A DNA stretch of 36,242 nucleotides from an uncultured Gammaproteobacteria bacterium (GCA_905478855.1 CAJQKF010000036.1:1-36242), one strand, 5' to 3'. Positions 16,584-27,246 are shown, counted from the stretch's first letter. Notes: generated by a model not told the origin, from the letters alone. Made by a program: numbers and translations.

Positions 16584-17765
16584 TTAAATTGTATTGGTGC
16601 GTGGAAGCGCGGAGACTAGTATCGTCGCAATCAATGCTAACACTGCACCCATAAGAAACGAATAACTAAGTGTAGTTTCCCCTGCAATACCCGCCAAAAA
16701 TGCTCCAAGCGCGCCAACTCCGTCTAGAATTGTAAACACTATACCTAATGTCGTTGATTCTGCTCCACCGGTATGCTCTACGGCAGTTGCTAGTATAGCG
16801 GGTCGAACAGCGGTTAACATTGCGATCGCAATCGTTAACGAAATTACAAAATACACAAAATCAGACGAGAATGCCGCTATGAAGGCGAATATAGTGGCGC
16901 CGATCAGTAAATTCAGGATAACTAAACGTCGGCCTATCCGGTCTGATATTTTCCCTGTTATCGGTTGGAAAACTGTACCACCAAGCAGTATGCAGGCGAA
17001 GATAACACCGGATACAAATGGGGAAACCCCATAATCGTTCTGCAGCTTTAGTGGTGTCATACTGAGCATGGCATAGAGCGCCATATTGTAAAAGATCATC
17101 AAAAATACAAGCCGTAAGCCTTCTCTTGTGTTCCATTGTCTTGTGAGAGAGCTCAATGTGAATGATGTTTTTCTCCTGATTGCAAATTGATCAAGGCGTT
17201 TCGAATAAAATATGAAAATAATTCCCATTATGATGGCTGGAATTATGAGCCACTGTAGTGTGGTTTGCCAACTGAATAGACCTAGCAAGAATCCGGATGA
17301 CAAAGGGCCAAGTACATCTGCACCAATACTGCCACCCATGGCGTGTATTCCAAGCACCTGCGCACGACGCTCGGGAAAACGTTTCATTAATACACCTGTT
17401 GCAACGGGATGCCAAAATGCATCGCCCATTACGCCTACGGCAAGGAGTAAAGTGATACCCCAAAACCCGGAGGCCACCGTAGCGGTAAAATAACCTATTG
17501 CTACCCACCAAAAGGAAATCAGCATCAATAGTCCGGGGCGGCCAAGTCGATCGGCTAGCATTCCCGCGGGAATATACATAAGACCTGCTCCAAGACCATT
17601 AATCGCGAGTATCAATCCGACTTCAGTCGGGCCTAAACCTAAGCTGGCTGCAATCGCTGGTGCCAGTAACCATAGTGTCCCAGCTACCCAGTCGTTAGTT
17701 AAATGGCCGATAGACAGCATGCCAAGAATAAAGCGGTCACCGTTTCGAGTGTTTGTCGTTGACAT
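16584..17765 (-). CDS. Major facilitator superfamily transporter
   Basis: Inner-membrane carrier of 393 residues with twelve predicted helices. The MFS loop signature is present twice in recognisable form: GMLADRLGRPG after helix 2 and GKISDRIGRR after helix 8, the internal repeat typical of drug/proton antiporters and other 12-helix carriers. The substrate cannot be deduced. It lies 95 bases downstream of pbpC on the same strand and may be a last member of that operon. The N-terminus (MSTTNTRNGDRF) is short and cytoplasmic. Confidence 0.9.
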   Translation of the reverse strand: MSTTNTRNGDRFILGMLSIGHLTNDWVAGTLWLLAPAIAASLGLGPTEVGLILAINGLGAGLMYIPAGMLADRLGRPGLLMLISFWWVAIGYFTATVASGFWGITLLLAVGVMGDAFWHPVATGVLMKRFPERRAQVLGIHAMGGSIGADVLGPLSSGFLLGLFSWQTTLQWLIIPAIIMGIIFIFYSKRLDQFAIRRKTSFTLSSLTRQWNTREGLRLVFLMIFYNMALYAMLSMTPLKLQNDYGVSPFVSGVIFACILLGGTVFQPITGKISDRIGRRLVILNLLIGATIFAFIAAFSSDFVYFVISLTIAIAMLTAVRPAILATAVEHTGGAESTTLGIVFTILDGVGALGAFLAGIAGETTLSYSFLMGAVLALIATILVSALPRTNTI

Positions 17766-17860
17766 AAGCGAGATTGAAAGTTTGTTGGTTTTTTGGTTTA
17801 GAATTTGTACTCGAACAGATATGCCGAACGGTAATAATATTTAGTATCTGACTGATACTT

Positions 17861-19921
17861 CTAGTCAACTGCAATCCTTATATTTTGTGACAGGCCATCA
17901 CTATCAATTACTGCTAGATTTAAATACCCGGGTCCGTCTGGAGTGAAAGATGTTTGTCTATCATGCACCGCAATTAGAACTGGCAAGCCATCGGCTATCC
18001 AAGTGAAAGGCGGTCGACCATTTCTAACTTTTAATACTAATGGTTGTTGCATATTTCCGGAATAGCCAAGGTCTACTCTAGTGCCATCAGGTGGGAAAGT
18101 GATAATAGGCGAATTAACGGGTAGCCCAAATACAGCATTTCGGCCGCGAAATCGTTTGAGTGGCTGGGGTAAGTTCGCATTATCTACCAGCACAGTTCCT
18201 AAGGGGGGTGGGGGTAGGGGTGTTAGCTTGGTTTTCAGCCGACTGAATGCATCGAACAAGATAGGTGCGGCAACGCTGGAACCCAACATTCCCGGAAGAG
18301 ACGCTCCATCAGGTCGGCCTGTCCATACCCCAACAACGTGCTTGCCATCAAAACCTAACGCCCATCCATCGCGATGACCGTATGAGGTACCTGTTTTATA
18401 GGCAAGCTGATTTTTAGCTGAATGAATAGGTTCCACTACACCGCTTAATATATCTCCGATATGCCAAGCCGCCGAGGCGGACATAAGTGATGTGTTAGTC
18501 GCCCTGCTTAATAGGGGGTTGTTCTTATCCTTATTTAGTGGCGATCCACCGTTCGCGATAGCAGCGTATAGGGAGACCAGTTCGTTGAGTGTGAGGCCGA
18601 TACCACCTAAACCGATTGCCAACCCCGGAAGTTGACTACCGGGCAGCACAGGGTTAACCCCTGCACCAGTGATTCGAGCAATCAATTGGGCAGGGCCGAT
18701 CGCCTGTAACAAGGATACGGTCGGTATATTCAGGGACTGTTGTAAGGATTCCCGCACGCGTAATGTACCGCGAAAACGTTTATCAAAGTTCTGTGGCGAA
18801 TAGTTTCCATAGGTGGTTGGTCTGTCATCGATTAATGTTTCCGGATGAACCAATCCTTGATCGAAAGCTAGTCCGTAAATTATTGGTTTAAGCACAGACC
18901 CAGGAGATCTAATCGCATTCGTCATATCAACAAACCCCTGTCGTTCTTGATCAAAGTAGTCAGCGGAGCCTACGGATGCTAATAGCTTACCTGTCTGGTG
19001 ATCCATCACCAACAGGGCGATCGACATCCCACTTTTGTCGTTTGCTATTGTTTCTTTTGCCAGTTGTTCGAGAGATTTTTGCAGCGTTTTAATTACATTG
19101 GTTTTGGTTACGCTCTGTAGAGGATTTTCTAAAATTTTTCGATCGGATAGATGTGGCGCAATCACTGGAAATGGCCGACGTTTGTTCGGTATCTTTTCGG
19201 TCATGGCGGCGAGTGCTTCGTTAGTCGACAACAGTCCTTGTTTGGCCAGTCTGTTCAAAACACGATTGCGAATAGTGAATGCTATTTCTGCAGCGCGATC
19301 AGGTCGTCGATTCTCTGGCGATTGTGGTAACGAAACTAATAATGCCGCCTGGGCAGGGGTAAGACGTTTTGGTTCTTTACCAAAATAGGCCAAACTGGCT
19401 GCGCGAACACCTTCAAGATTACCTCCGAATGGGGCGAGCTTTAGATACAAACTCAAAATCTCCGTTTTAGTTAAAACATTCTCAAGTGCTAAAGCAACCC
19501 GTAATTGGCGTATTTTCCCTTCCCAGCGTCCGCTATTGCCTTGTTCTAGAAGTCTTGCGACTTGCATTGTTAATGTTGATGCACCGGATACGATACGACC
19601 ATTCAATAGGGCCTGGCCTGCGGCTCGTATAATTGCTAGTACATCAACACCTGGGTGACTATAAAAACGCTTGTCTTCAAAACGTATGAGATATCGCAGG
19701 TAATGATGATCTACATCGATTAAATCAACCGGTAGCCGCCAACGGCCATCAGATACCGTATATGCTCGGAGAAGTTCGCCCTTATGATCGACAACGGTCT
19801 GTGATGTGTCTAGCGTTAATGGCGGTAGTTGGGTAGAAGTAACCCATGTTTGAAATAAAATTATTGCGGTTAGCGATACCGTAAGACAAACACCAATAAC
19901 AATGCGCATTGGTTTACGCAT
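17861..19921 (-). CDS. pbpC: Penicillin-binding protein 1C
   Basis: Bifunctional class A penicillin-binding protein for peptidoglycan synthesis, anchored in the inner membrane by one N-terminal helix (about 6-25). Glycosyltransferase: EDKRFYSHPGVD (82-93, catalytic Glu82) and GASTLTMQ (113-120). Transpeptidase: SVLK (Ser342-Lys345), SLN (396-398) and KTGT (509-512). A C-terminal BiPBP_C-type beta domain covers about 595-686. Length 686 is a little under E. coli PbpC. The start is 2 bases after the alpha-2-macroglobulin stop, so the two are translationally close, as in the conserved yfhM-pbpC pair of many Proteobacteria, which is thought to guard or repair the envelope. Confidence 0.94.
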   Translation of the reverse strand: MRKPMRIVIGVCLTVSLTAIILFQTWVTSTQLPPLTLDTSQTVVDHKGELLRAYTVSDGRWRLPVDLIDVDHHYLRYLIRFEDKRFYSHPGVDVLAIIRAAGQALLNGRIVSGASTLTMQVARLLEQGNSGRWEGKIRQLRVALALENVLTKTEILSLYLKLAPFGGNLEGVRAASLAYFGKEPKRLTPAQAALLVSLPQSPENRRPDRAAEIAFTIRNRVLNRLAKQGLLSTNEALAAMTEKIPNKRRPFPVIAPHLSDRKILENPLQSVTKTNVIKTLQKSLEQLAKETIANDKSGMSIALLVMDHQTGKLLASVGSADYFDQERQGFVDMTNAIRSPGSVLKPIIYGLAFDQGLVHPETLIDDRPTTYGNYSPQNFDKRFRGTLRVRESLQQSLNIPTVSLLQAIGPAQLIARITGAGVNPVLPGSQLPGLAIGLGGIGLTLNELVSLYAAIANGGSPLNKDKNNPLLSRATNTSLMSASAAWHIGDILSGVVEPIHSAKNQLAYKTGTSYGHRDGWALGFDGKHVVGVWTGRPDGASLPGMLGSSVAAPILFDAFSRLKTKLTPLPPPPLGTVLVDNANLPQPLKRFRGRNAVFGLPVNSPIITFPPDGTRVDLGYSGNMQQPLVLKVRNGRPPFTWIADGLPVLIAVHDRQTSFTPDGPGYLNLAVIDSDGLSQNIRIAVD

Positions 19922-19923
19922 AG

Positions 19924-22900
19924 TTATTCTATAATTCTTACGCTCGACGTGGCAGTTCTGGCACGAAACTGAGGTCGATACATATCCTCGACGCTAGCCG
20001 CAGGATGGTGAAAAGTGCCTGGTGAAATCGCACGAATCATATAAGCCAAATGGAAGACTTCAGTACTTGCCCAATCTACAGCGGCAAGAAAACGTTCGGT
20101 CCGAAATTCACTGTGAACGGGTTCAATATTCAAATTTAACCAATCGAGTTGAGTAATACTGCCAGACCGCAATATATTAGGATTGTCGATTTCGAAGCCC
20201 GCCGGTAAGGGATCATTTATCATCAATTGAGCTTTACTACTTCGCTCGGGTGTTATTTTTAATGCCACCATTAGACGGCTATTAATCGGTACGTTCTCAA
20301 GCGATATATTCTCACCGTCCATGTTGAAGTATTGACGCTCTATTTTATAACCATAGCCTCCAGCAGGTACGTTAGTGTCAGGTAGTCCATAACTGGATAG
20401 CACTAAGGTTTCTTTGTTTTCAGAATTATTAACAATCGAAATGCTCCTACTGTCGTCTGTTTGTGCATCTAATACTTGTAACATTACTCGGTTTGCAGGT
20501 TCTCCATTAACACTAAAATTTATAGAGTCAGGGACATTAAGAAGGGCATTAGCCGCTAGTAACGTCCAACTATTTTCCTGTGTTGATTGCAGGGGGCTTA
20601 CGGTTTGAACGCGGGTTATGCGTTTTATTAAAGCCGATTGATTAACCGATTTAGATCCAGCTTCTGCTGCTAATGCTAGAATTGCAGCTGCATCTCTAGA
20701 CTGGCTTCCATAATCCGTGCGCCAAACTGCAGGCTCACGTTTTGTAAATTCACTTTCCAAAAGTTCACTTGCTTGTCGAAACATGTTTTCGGAACGATTT
20801 TTCTCACCATAATAAAATAGTGCAGTAGCTAATTGTGCTAATGCTAGTGGCGTCGCAAACGCTTCGGACTTTACGTCGGCATAGTAACGTAAGTCACCGA
20901 TTGCAGCTGCTCCTTCTCGCGCAAGTACCATAAGTGAATAGGCAATAGTTTCACCACCTTTCTCAAAATCACCGGCGTAATTTATTGCGTTGCGAAGATT
21001 ATCAATTGCTAAGCGAAATCCATTTTCAGGAACTCCATAGCCTTCCGCTTTAGCTCTGCTTAGAAAATCACTAACATAAGCATCAAGCCATAAATCGCCG
21101 CCACCTGGGTTCCATAATCCAAATCCGCCATGGGCTGCCTGATTCAATAATACGTCGGATATTGCTTGGGTTATTCGCTCTTCTACGCTGCTATGATTGC
21201 CTAAACCCATTTGTGATGCGACGTTTTTAAAATAAAGCAGTGGCAGGGCCTGAGATGTAATCTGTTCCGTGCAACCGTAAGGATATCTGTCGAGTGCGCT
21301 TAATAAACCAGGTACGTCGAAACGTGCTAAAGGTCCCATAGCTAATGTTGCATGCCCCGTACCCGATTGATAATCACTAAATGCCGCAGCATCCAGAATG
21401 AACGTTCCATTACTTTCTAATTCAATGTGTCGTCTGTGGGATACCAATGGATCATTCGCACGGATGGATATTGGATAACGCTTATCCAGTTTTTTACCAT
21501 CGGGTGTTTTTATGGTAACGGTTAGCGAGTTTTCACCGACTTCCCTAGCGCTGATTGGAACGCTGAGTTGCACTCGTTTAAGCTCCCCCAATTCCATATT
21601 TTCTGGTATCGCGGATTGATCAATAGAAAGTCCATTGCTGCTGCCTATTTCTAAAGATACGTTGCCAGCCGGACCTGAAACATGTGCTATTTCGATAAGT
21701 GCACGACTTTGATCATTTGGAGAGAGAAACCGAGGTAAACTGGTGGTTAATACCACAGGGTTCCGAATGGTAATATCCTTAGTCGCTTGTCCTAGGCTAC
21801 TCTTACTCCATACAATTGCCATCAGTCTTACGGTTCCATTGAAATCCGGAAGAGTAAAGTCCGTATTGACCTGTCCGTTTTTATCGGCTTTCAGTGGCCC
21901 TGAGAAGAACGAAAGTAAATGTTCACTACTGGGTGGACTTGCCATGCGCATTGCGGCAAACGCACTGGCATCACCACCTGATCGAACTTGACCAGGCGAC
22001 CCATGTATCCCATCAATTAAACGGCCATACACATCGCGCAGTGCCATCCCGAGCTTTTGTTGCCCAAAGTAGTGTGTATCGGGGTCTGGAAAAGTAAATC
22101 CGGTCAAGTTTAATACGCCCACATCTATCGCTGCGATGGTGGCGAAGGCGCTTTCTCCGGAACGAAGTCCCTCGATGGTCAGTGCAGCATTTAGGGAACC
22201 GCGTGGTTCAACCTCATCTGGGGTCCGGAATCGAGCCGTTAGACGACGTTTTCCCGGGTCGACCGCAGCCCAAGATAGGCCTAGTGATCGGGCAGGGTTA
22301 TGACCAGCGGCAATATCCATCGGTCGAATCACAGAAGCGGTAATATAGGCACCCGAACCCCAGTCTTCGCTGACATCTATGTTGATCAGGTTTTCACCTT
22401 GAACCACGTCAATCATGCGGGTTTCGATCAAACGGTTATTTAAGACACTGATTTGTGCTTTGCCTGTATAGCGGGGGGCAATACGTAACTGAACTACCTC
22501 ACCTACTTTATAGCTGGATTTATCGAGTCCGAGTTGCAGAGTGTCGGGTGTATCGCTATCAATTGTCGGAACATACCAACCCGCATAAAATTTATAGGTG
22601 GTCACAATTTGAGGATTACTACTTGATTCAACACGAAGTTCGTATTGACCCCAATCCGTCTGCGTTTGCATATTGCCGGCAGATTTTTCCGTTGTGTCGA
22701 TTACACCATTAGATATTAACTCACGATGAACCACCGGTTCATAATCCCAATCGCCGTATCGGGTGTACCATTGATATTGAGTTGTGAGACGATGCAATGA
22801 CCATTTTAAATTCGTTTGCGCAAGGCGTTGTGAGTCGGGTCCAATACTTATAATCGTAAAATTAGCGGATAGCCCTTGAGCAAGCGTGCCATTAAATAAG

Positions 22901-25419
22901 GGTTTTATTCCGATTTTTATAGTGTTTGGTGCCAAATTTCGAGAAATCTGTCGTTCTACAGGTCGTCCAGAACCTTCTCGAAGCAATACGTTACTTTGCA
23001 TCTTCAGAAGACCGCTTGTTTGAACGGGAAATGTAGGGAGGGCGATGCTGGCTTTTCCGTCATCATCTGTTTCAAGAGAACTAAAGTATTCAACTTGGAG
23101 AGCAAAATCTTCATCGGTACGTCCGAACACATAACCCGGATAATCATCGGATTTGCGCGTACTGGTGATTTCGATACTGCCGTCGATTGAAAGTCCTGCG
23201 CCAGGCGCGCCATAAAGGTAACGAGCTTGGACATCGAGTTCAGGGAGATCCTCGATGTTTAAGGGTGTTTTGGGAAGTGATAAATCAAATTCTATTCTGT
23301 CGGGAAGAAAATCCTCTACTAGAAAGCTACGACTAGCAAGCGCAGTATCGTTAGGATTGACAAAAAGTCGTAAATTCCAGGTGCCACGTTGGGCGTTATT
23401 AGGTAACTGGACACTGTTTGTGTAACCACCGGCAACTGGGTTTTTTAATAATTCCCGTGAATACTCGACACCATCTGGTCGGGTAACTATTGCCGTTAAC
23501 GGTAGATCTTCAATAGCGTTAGTTTTTTGATCCCGAACCAATGCGGTTGCATGAACCGTTTCATCAACCCTATATGCGCCGCGATCTGTAGAAAGAAAAA
23601 TATCGATGGATGATGGAGAATTACGTCCTTCGACGCCTCGATCAGAGAGGTCGAAAGGCGCATCACGTAAACTGAGAAATGCAAAGTCTTCGGTATTATT
23701 TGAGGCGGTTAGCAAGGCGGGTATGGAGCCACCTAAACCACGAATTAAGCCGGGTGCAAAATGCACATAACCGTTCTCGTTGCTTTCAGCTTCGGCTAAG
23801 ATATTATTGCTTTGTGATACTAGTTTTACAGAAACTCCTTCTAGCACTTCAGCACTACCTAATGATCGCACGAATACATGAAGCCCATCACTTCCTGTCA
23901 TTGATGTTAAGCCGAGGTCTGTCACTACAAACCATTGAGTTGCCGCATCGGCGTTATAAATATCGATGCCGGGTACACGGGCGCTTAATACGTAAACACC
24001 GGGTTCGAATGACGACAATGCATCTCCAATCGGCAATTGGGTAGTTACATCTTGATTTAACGCCGTTTTGAGTTTTCCTGTACCGTTCCATACTTCTACA
24101 CCTAGGGAATTGGCTAGTTCTTCCTCACGATATTCCGGCAACGACCGAGCAAAGAAGTCATCTTGGATAGAGCGAATAATATTTCTATCGCCGACTCTAA
24201 AGATCTTTAAATTAACGTTTTCAAGATTTACCGAAACTATCGGTAGAGACGTGTTCTTACTCCGAGGTAATACATAAGCTCGACTGGTAAAGCGTACAGA
24301 CGGATCTCGATCTTTTACATAGATATTCATATCTATGGTTTTTTGTAGTGTTTCTCCATTAGATGCTGGCAAGCCCTCACGTAAACTAAATCTATAACGC
24401 TTGCCATGTTTAACGCCATCGATACAAAGTTGATTTCCGTTGACGTCGGTAGCCAGCCCGGATAAGGGAAGTCGAACATAGTTCGAATAATCAACTTCTT
24501 TGTCCATCAGGCTTTCAGAGAAAGTCATGCAAATTCGTGGTGCTTTAGTATTGTTGTTTACATCGTGTCTAACAATTCGAAATCCAAACAGTAAAATAGC
24601 TCGATCTAAAGCTTCTTCTGTTTCAAATCGTGGCGCAAGACTTTGTGCTAACCGTAACGCAGGAATAGATAATCGGCCTTCATTACGAAGTTGAAGTGCC
24701 TCAGAGAGAAGGAGCAATGAATTCGATTTTCCAGTAGAGTTTATTGATCGGATATATCCATTTATTGAACTAGATGTCGCCGTATATAAGTACTCCCACT
24801 TTCTTGAGTGAGCTGTCTTAGCCAGCATAAGCGAGAGACGGGCCGTCTCGTTCCAAACTTCGGCATTATCCGTTGCACCGATTGCTGCTGCGGCTAATTC
24901 GAAAGCGTCTCTTACATTACCCTTTGCTTCCGCCTGCCGTGCGTGGTCTAGTAGTAATTCCTCGCTTTGGCCGTTAGTTGGGTAACGACGTGCTAATGTA
25001 TTCGACTGTGTTGCAGCGCTATCTAAGTAGTAGTCGTGTAAAAAATCTAAGGATTTTAGTTGAAAGCGTTGATTTTCAAGTATTATTGGATTCGTATCGA
25101 AAATTTCACCGGAGATAGCCCCATCGAAAGGCTTTCTTTCTACTATCGCACTCTTGAGGAAACACGCATTAGACTTTGAATTAAAAGTATATGCTTTGCA
25201 TTCTTTATTACGTAAACACAGTTGTTCGCAGTTTGATAAGGTGGTGTCAAAAACGGTGGATAAGTCTGAACCATAAAAATCAACATATTGGCTTATGGCA
25301 ACTCGTCGCTCAGCAACCACCCTGTCTTCGGTGGCTGTTGCTGGGGTGCTAGAACAAACGAGTATTATTGATATCGCTACTAAAACGGAGGTGGAATTCA
25401 ACAAGGAGATATAGTTCAC
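19924..25419 (-). CDS. Bacterial alpha-2-macroglobulin with PAN/apple-like N-terminus (YfhM type)
   Basis: Giant periplasmic protein of 1831 residues thought to trap proteases that breach the outer membrane, working with PBP1C. After a signal peptide (to about 29, TPATA) comes a PAN/apple-like module (about 44-95) with four cysteines, Cys64, Cys68, Cys74 and Cys86. Macroglobulin MG domains, a bait-like region and the thioester domain follow; the thioester CTEQ is intact at 1383-1386 (YPYGCTEQ), and a C-terminal macroglobulin receptor-like domain ends the protein. The sequence before the signal cleavage site has a cysteine (VCSS), but no normal lipobox, so it is probably soluble rather than lipid-anchored as in E. 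coli. Longer than E. coli YfhM by about 180 residues. First long gene of the block with pbpC. Confidence 0.93.
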   Translation of the reverse strand: MNYISLLNSTSVLVAISIILVCSSTPATATEDRVVAERRVAISQYVDFYGSDLSTVFDTTLSNCEQLCLRNKECKAYTFNSKSNACFLKSAIVERKPFDGAISGEIFDTNPIILENQRFQLKSLDFLHDYYLDSAATQSNTLARRYPTNGQSEELLLDHARQAEAKGNVRDAFELAAAAIGATDNAEVWNETARLSLMLAKTAHSRKWEYLYTATSSSINGYIRSINSTGKSNSLLLLSEALQLRNEGRLSIPALRLAQSLAPRFETEEALDRAILLFGFRIVRHDVNNNTKAPRICMTFSESLMDKEVDYSNYVRLPLSGLATDVNGNQLCIDGVKHGKRYRFSLREGLPASNGETLQKTIDMNIYVKDRDPSVRFTSRAYVLPRSKNTSLPIVSVNLENVNLKIFRVGDRNIIRSIQDDFFARSLPEYREEELANSLGVEVWNGTGKLKTALNQDVTTQLPIGDALSSFEPGVYVLSARVPGIDIYNADAATQWFVVTDLGLTSMTGSDGLHVFVRSLGSAEVLEGVSVKLVSQSNNILAEAESNENGYVHFAPGLIRGLGGSIPALLTASNNTEDFAFLSLRDAPFDLSDRGVEGRNSPSSIDIFLSTDRGAYRVDETVHATALVRDQKTNAIEDLPLTAIVTRPDGVEYSRELLKNPVAGGYTNSVQLPNNAQRGTWNLRLFVNPNDTALASRSFLVEDFLPDRIEFDLSLPKTPLNIEDLPELDVQARYLYGAPGAGLSIDGSIEITSTRKSDDYPGYVFGRTDEDFALQVEYFSSLETDDDGKASIALPTFPVQTSGLLKMQSNVLLREGSGRPVERQISRNLAPNTIKIGIKPLFNGTLAQGLSANFTIISIGPDSQRLAQTNLKWSLHRLTTQYQWYTRYGDWDYEPVVHRELISNGVIDTTEKSAGNMQTQTDWGQYELRVESSSNPQIVTTYKFYAGWYVPTIDSDTPDTLQLGLDKSSYKVGEVVQLRIAPRYTGKAQISVLNNRLIETRMIDVVQGENLINIDVSEDWGSGAYITASVIRPMDIAAGHNPARSLGLSWAAVDPGKRRLTARFRTPDEVEPRGSLNAALTIEGLRSGESAFATIAAIDVGVLNLTGFTFPDPDTHYFGQQKLGMALRDVYGRLIDGIHGSPGQVRSGGDASAFAAMRMASPPSSEHLLSFFSGPLKADKNGQVNTDFTLPDFNGTVRLMAIVWSKSSLGQATKDITIRNPVVLTTSLPRFLSPNDQSRALIEIAHVSGPAGNVSLEIGSSNGLSIDQSAIPENMELGELKRVQLSVPISAREVGENSLTVTIKTPDGKKLDKRYPISIRANDPLVSHRRHIELESNGTFILDAAAFSDYQSGTGHATLAMGPLARFDVPGLLSALDRYPYGCTEQITSQALPLLYFKNVASQMGLGNHSSVEERITQAISDVLLNQAAHGGFGLWNPGGGDLWLDAYVSDFLSRAKAEGYGVPENGFRLAIDNLRNAINYAGDFEKGGETIAYSLMVLAREGAAAIGDLRYYADVKSEAFATPLALAQLATALFYYGEKNRSENMFRQASELLESEFTKREPAVWRTDYGSQSRDAAAILALAAEAGSKSVNQSALIKRITRVQTVSPLQSTQENSWTLLAANALLNVPDSINFSVNGEPANRVMLQVLDAQTDDSRSISIVNNSENKETLVLSSYGLPDTNVPAGGYGYKIERQYFNMDGENISLENVPINSRLMVALKITPERSSKAQLMINDPLPAGFEIDNPNILRSGSITQLDWLNLNIEPVHSEFRTERFLAAVDWASTEVFHLAYMIRAISPGTFHHPAASVEDMYRPQFRARTATSSVRIIE

Positions 25420-25476
25420 AGTAAACTCACTTTATTACGAAGGGAAATAAATAACATTTATTTTTCCTAGATTGGT

Positions 25477-25944
25477 TTAGGTTGATATCGCCTTGCACGA
25501 TAGAGGTTGCGCGAACGCCCCGACCTTTATAACGCCTATGTTATCGTTAAGATCGAGACTAATGGCAATATTGTGCAATAAATCATCATCCGTTGAAAAT
25601 GGGAAACGTTCTCCATGTAAAATTAAAAATTCCGCTTGTGTTCTTATCTCTGCAACTCCCTCGTAACAGCCGCTGTAGGCACATACACTCAAGTTACCGA
25701 GATTATTAAAATTTACGTTCATAGGCGTGAACTGTTGATTTTTATCATATACACATCCAGACGCATCACATTGGATTTCTATATCGTTAGTGCAGTTATA
25801 TTCGAAACTCGCAATTAACTTAACGTGCGCAGAGGGCACAGACGTTTGCGAAAAAATACCACAACCGCCAATTACTATTAAAAGTAAACTAATATTTAGC
25901 AGTTTCAAAGCGCGCACCGTGATTTTCTTATAAATGTTTTCCAT
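25477..25944 (-). CDS. Small cysteine-rich lipoprotein of unknown function
   Basis: 155 residues from the ATG at 25944 (a TTG one codon upstream is less likely), with AGGAG six bases before it. The signal peptide ends in a lipobox IGGC (cysteine about 28). The mature part has about seven cysteines that could form disulfides (NCTND, QCDASGC, VCAYSGC, SCKA), fitting an extracytoplasmic location. It lies 57 bases upstream of the alpha-2-macroglobulin gene on the same strand and probably belongs to that operon. I do not recognise the family. Confidence 0.65.
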   Translation of the reverse strand: MENIYKKITVRALKLLNISLLLIVIGGCGIFSQTSVPSAHVKLIASFEYNCTNDIEIQCDASGCVYDKNQQFTPMNVNFNNLGNLSVCAYSGCYEGVAEIRTQAEFLILHGERFPFSTDDDLLHNIAISLDLNDNIGVIKVGAFAQPLSCKAIST

Positions 25945-26117
25945 CAATTACTCCTACTTTGTGTGTAATTGTATTGATTCAAAAGTTGGACTACTTATGA
26001 AAAGCAATTGAATCTAAAACCATAAGTAAATTCTATCGAAGCTAAATGGTGAAAGGGTGGTATAAAACTGTTAATTTAATTCCACCAAATATAATGAAAA
26101 AATTGATCATTTACTTA

Positions 26118-26136
26118 CGACGTCTATTCGGCGTCG
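26118..26136 (-). terminator. Possible weak terminator after the ABC ATPase gene
   Basis: CGACG (26118-26122) pairs with CGTCG (26132-26136) around a 9-base loop, 13 bases beyond the ATPase stop; a T-rich stretch follows only after some 15 bases on the minus strand. A second inverted repeat, TACTTATG (25992-25999) with CATAAGTA (26021-26028), lies further down. Neither is a classic intrinsic terminator. Confidence 0.3.
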
Positions 26137-26148
26137 CGAGAGGCAAGC

Positions 26149-27246
26149 TTAATTATTACTACTTGAATCTAAAATATACGCATGGTTTGTTGACCACGAA
26201 AGCCACAATGTCTGGCCTGATTGCAAATTAATCCTATCCAGTTCATGTTGCTGCTTTTGTACACGAAATTCCTGACCGTTTTCAAGTTCTAATAATAAAC
26301 TTACGATAGAGCCGACAAACTGTTCGCTGACAATACGGCATTGAAAAACATTGTTTCCTGCTAGATCTGTGGTGCTTAAATTTATTCGATCTGCGCTGAT
26401 TACAACATCCAAAGCATTTCCAGTTCGATAGTTAGCATTATTTGAGACTTGAGAGAAAACCGCACCAAATGATGTCTCTAATTCCAAAATGTCTTTATCA
26501 ATGCTTTTAACCGTGCCGCTGATAATATTGTTCGAGCCGACAAATTCGGCAACAAAACGGCTGGCTGGTCGACGAAACACATCCTGTGGGGTGCCAACTT
26601 GCTCAATCTTACCTTTACTCATAATTACAACACGGTCGGCCATAGCAAACGCTTCAGACTGACTATGCGTGACATAGACGAACGTTATGCCTAGATCACG
26701 TTGAAGTCTTGATAGTACGCTTTGCATTCTTACAATGAGATTGGCATCTAGAGCGCTTAATGGTTCATCAAGCAGTAATACAGGGGGCTCAGTAACTAAC
26801 GCACGCGCTAATGCAACACGCTGACGTTGACCGCCTGATAATTGATCAATTCGTCGTTCTGATAGATCGGCGATTTCGAGTTTTTCGAGCCATTTCTTTG
26901 CACGTTCTTTGCGCATGTCAGGGGATATGCCTCTTGTTTTGAGACCAAACTCTACATTTTTTTGCACATTTAGAAACGGAAAAAGAGCCAGTGATTGCCA
27001 CACCATTGGCGTTTCTCGCTCATGAGGCTTAAGCTCATTTAACCTTTTCCCATCTAGCCGAATTTCGCCATCGGTTGGTACTTCAAGTCCGGCTAGCATC
27101 CGCAGTGTGGTGGTTTTTCCGCAACCACTAGAACCCATAATTGCAACAAATTCCCCAGCTGATATAGACAGGCTGATATCGTCAACTGCAATTGTATTGT
27201 TATAGCGCTTTGTTATGCGCTCAAATTCTATCTGCGGTTCATTCAT
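26149..27246 (-). CDS. ABC transporter ATPase, PotA-like
   Basis: Nucleotide-binding subunit of an importer, 365 residues from the ATG at 27246. Walker A GSSGCGKTT, signature LSGGQRQRVALARAL, Walker B VLLLDEPLSALD and the THSQSEA switch histidine are intact, and a C-terminal TOBE-like regulatory domain (about 240-365) completes the polyamine/spermidine-type layout. ATG is preferred over a GTG at 27261, since it overlaps the permease stop within ATGAATGA (coupled translation). Last gene of the transporter operon. The substrate is set by the binding protein. Confidence 0.92.
   Translation of the reverse strand: MNEPQIEFERITKRYNNTIAVDDISLSISAGEFVAIMGSSGCGKTTTLRMLAGLEVPTDGEIRLDGKRLNELKPHERETPMVWQSLALFPFLNVQKNVEFGLKTRGISPDMRKERAKKWLEKLEIADLSERRIDQLSGGQRQRVALARALVTEPPVLLLDEPLSALDANLIVRMQSVLSRLQRDLGITFVYVTHSQSEAFAMADRVVIMSKGKIEQVGTPQDVFRRPASRFVAEFVGSNNIISGTVKSIDKDILELETSFGAVFSQVSNNANYRTGNALDVVISADRINLSTTDLAGNNVFQCRIVSEQFVGSIVSLLLELENGQEFRVQKQQHELDRINLQSGQTLWLSWSTNHAYILDSSSNN

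Noticed and set aside
23679..24044. 121-residue plus-strand frame opposite the alpha-2-macroglobulin
   Set aside because: Arg/His/Leu-rich translation typical of an antisense shadow frame.
26046..26231. 61-residue plus-strand frame across the 3' end of the ABC ATPase
   Set aside because: Overlaps a solid gene on the other strand, no ribosome site, no recognisable motif.
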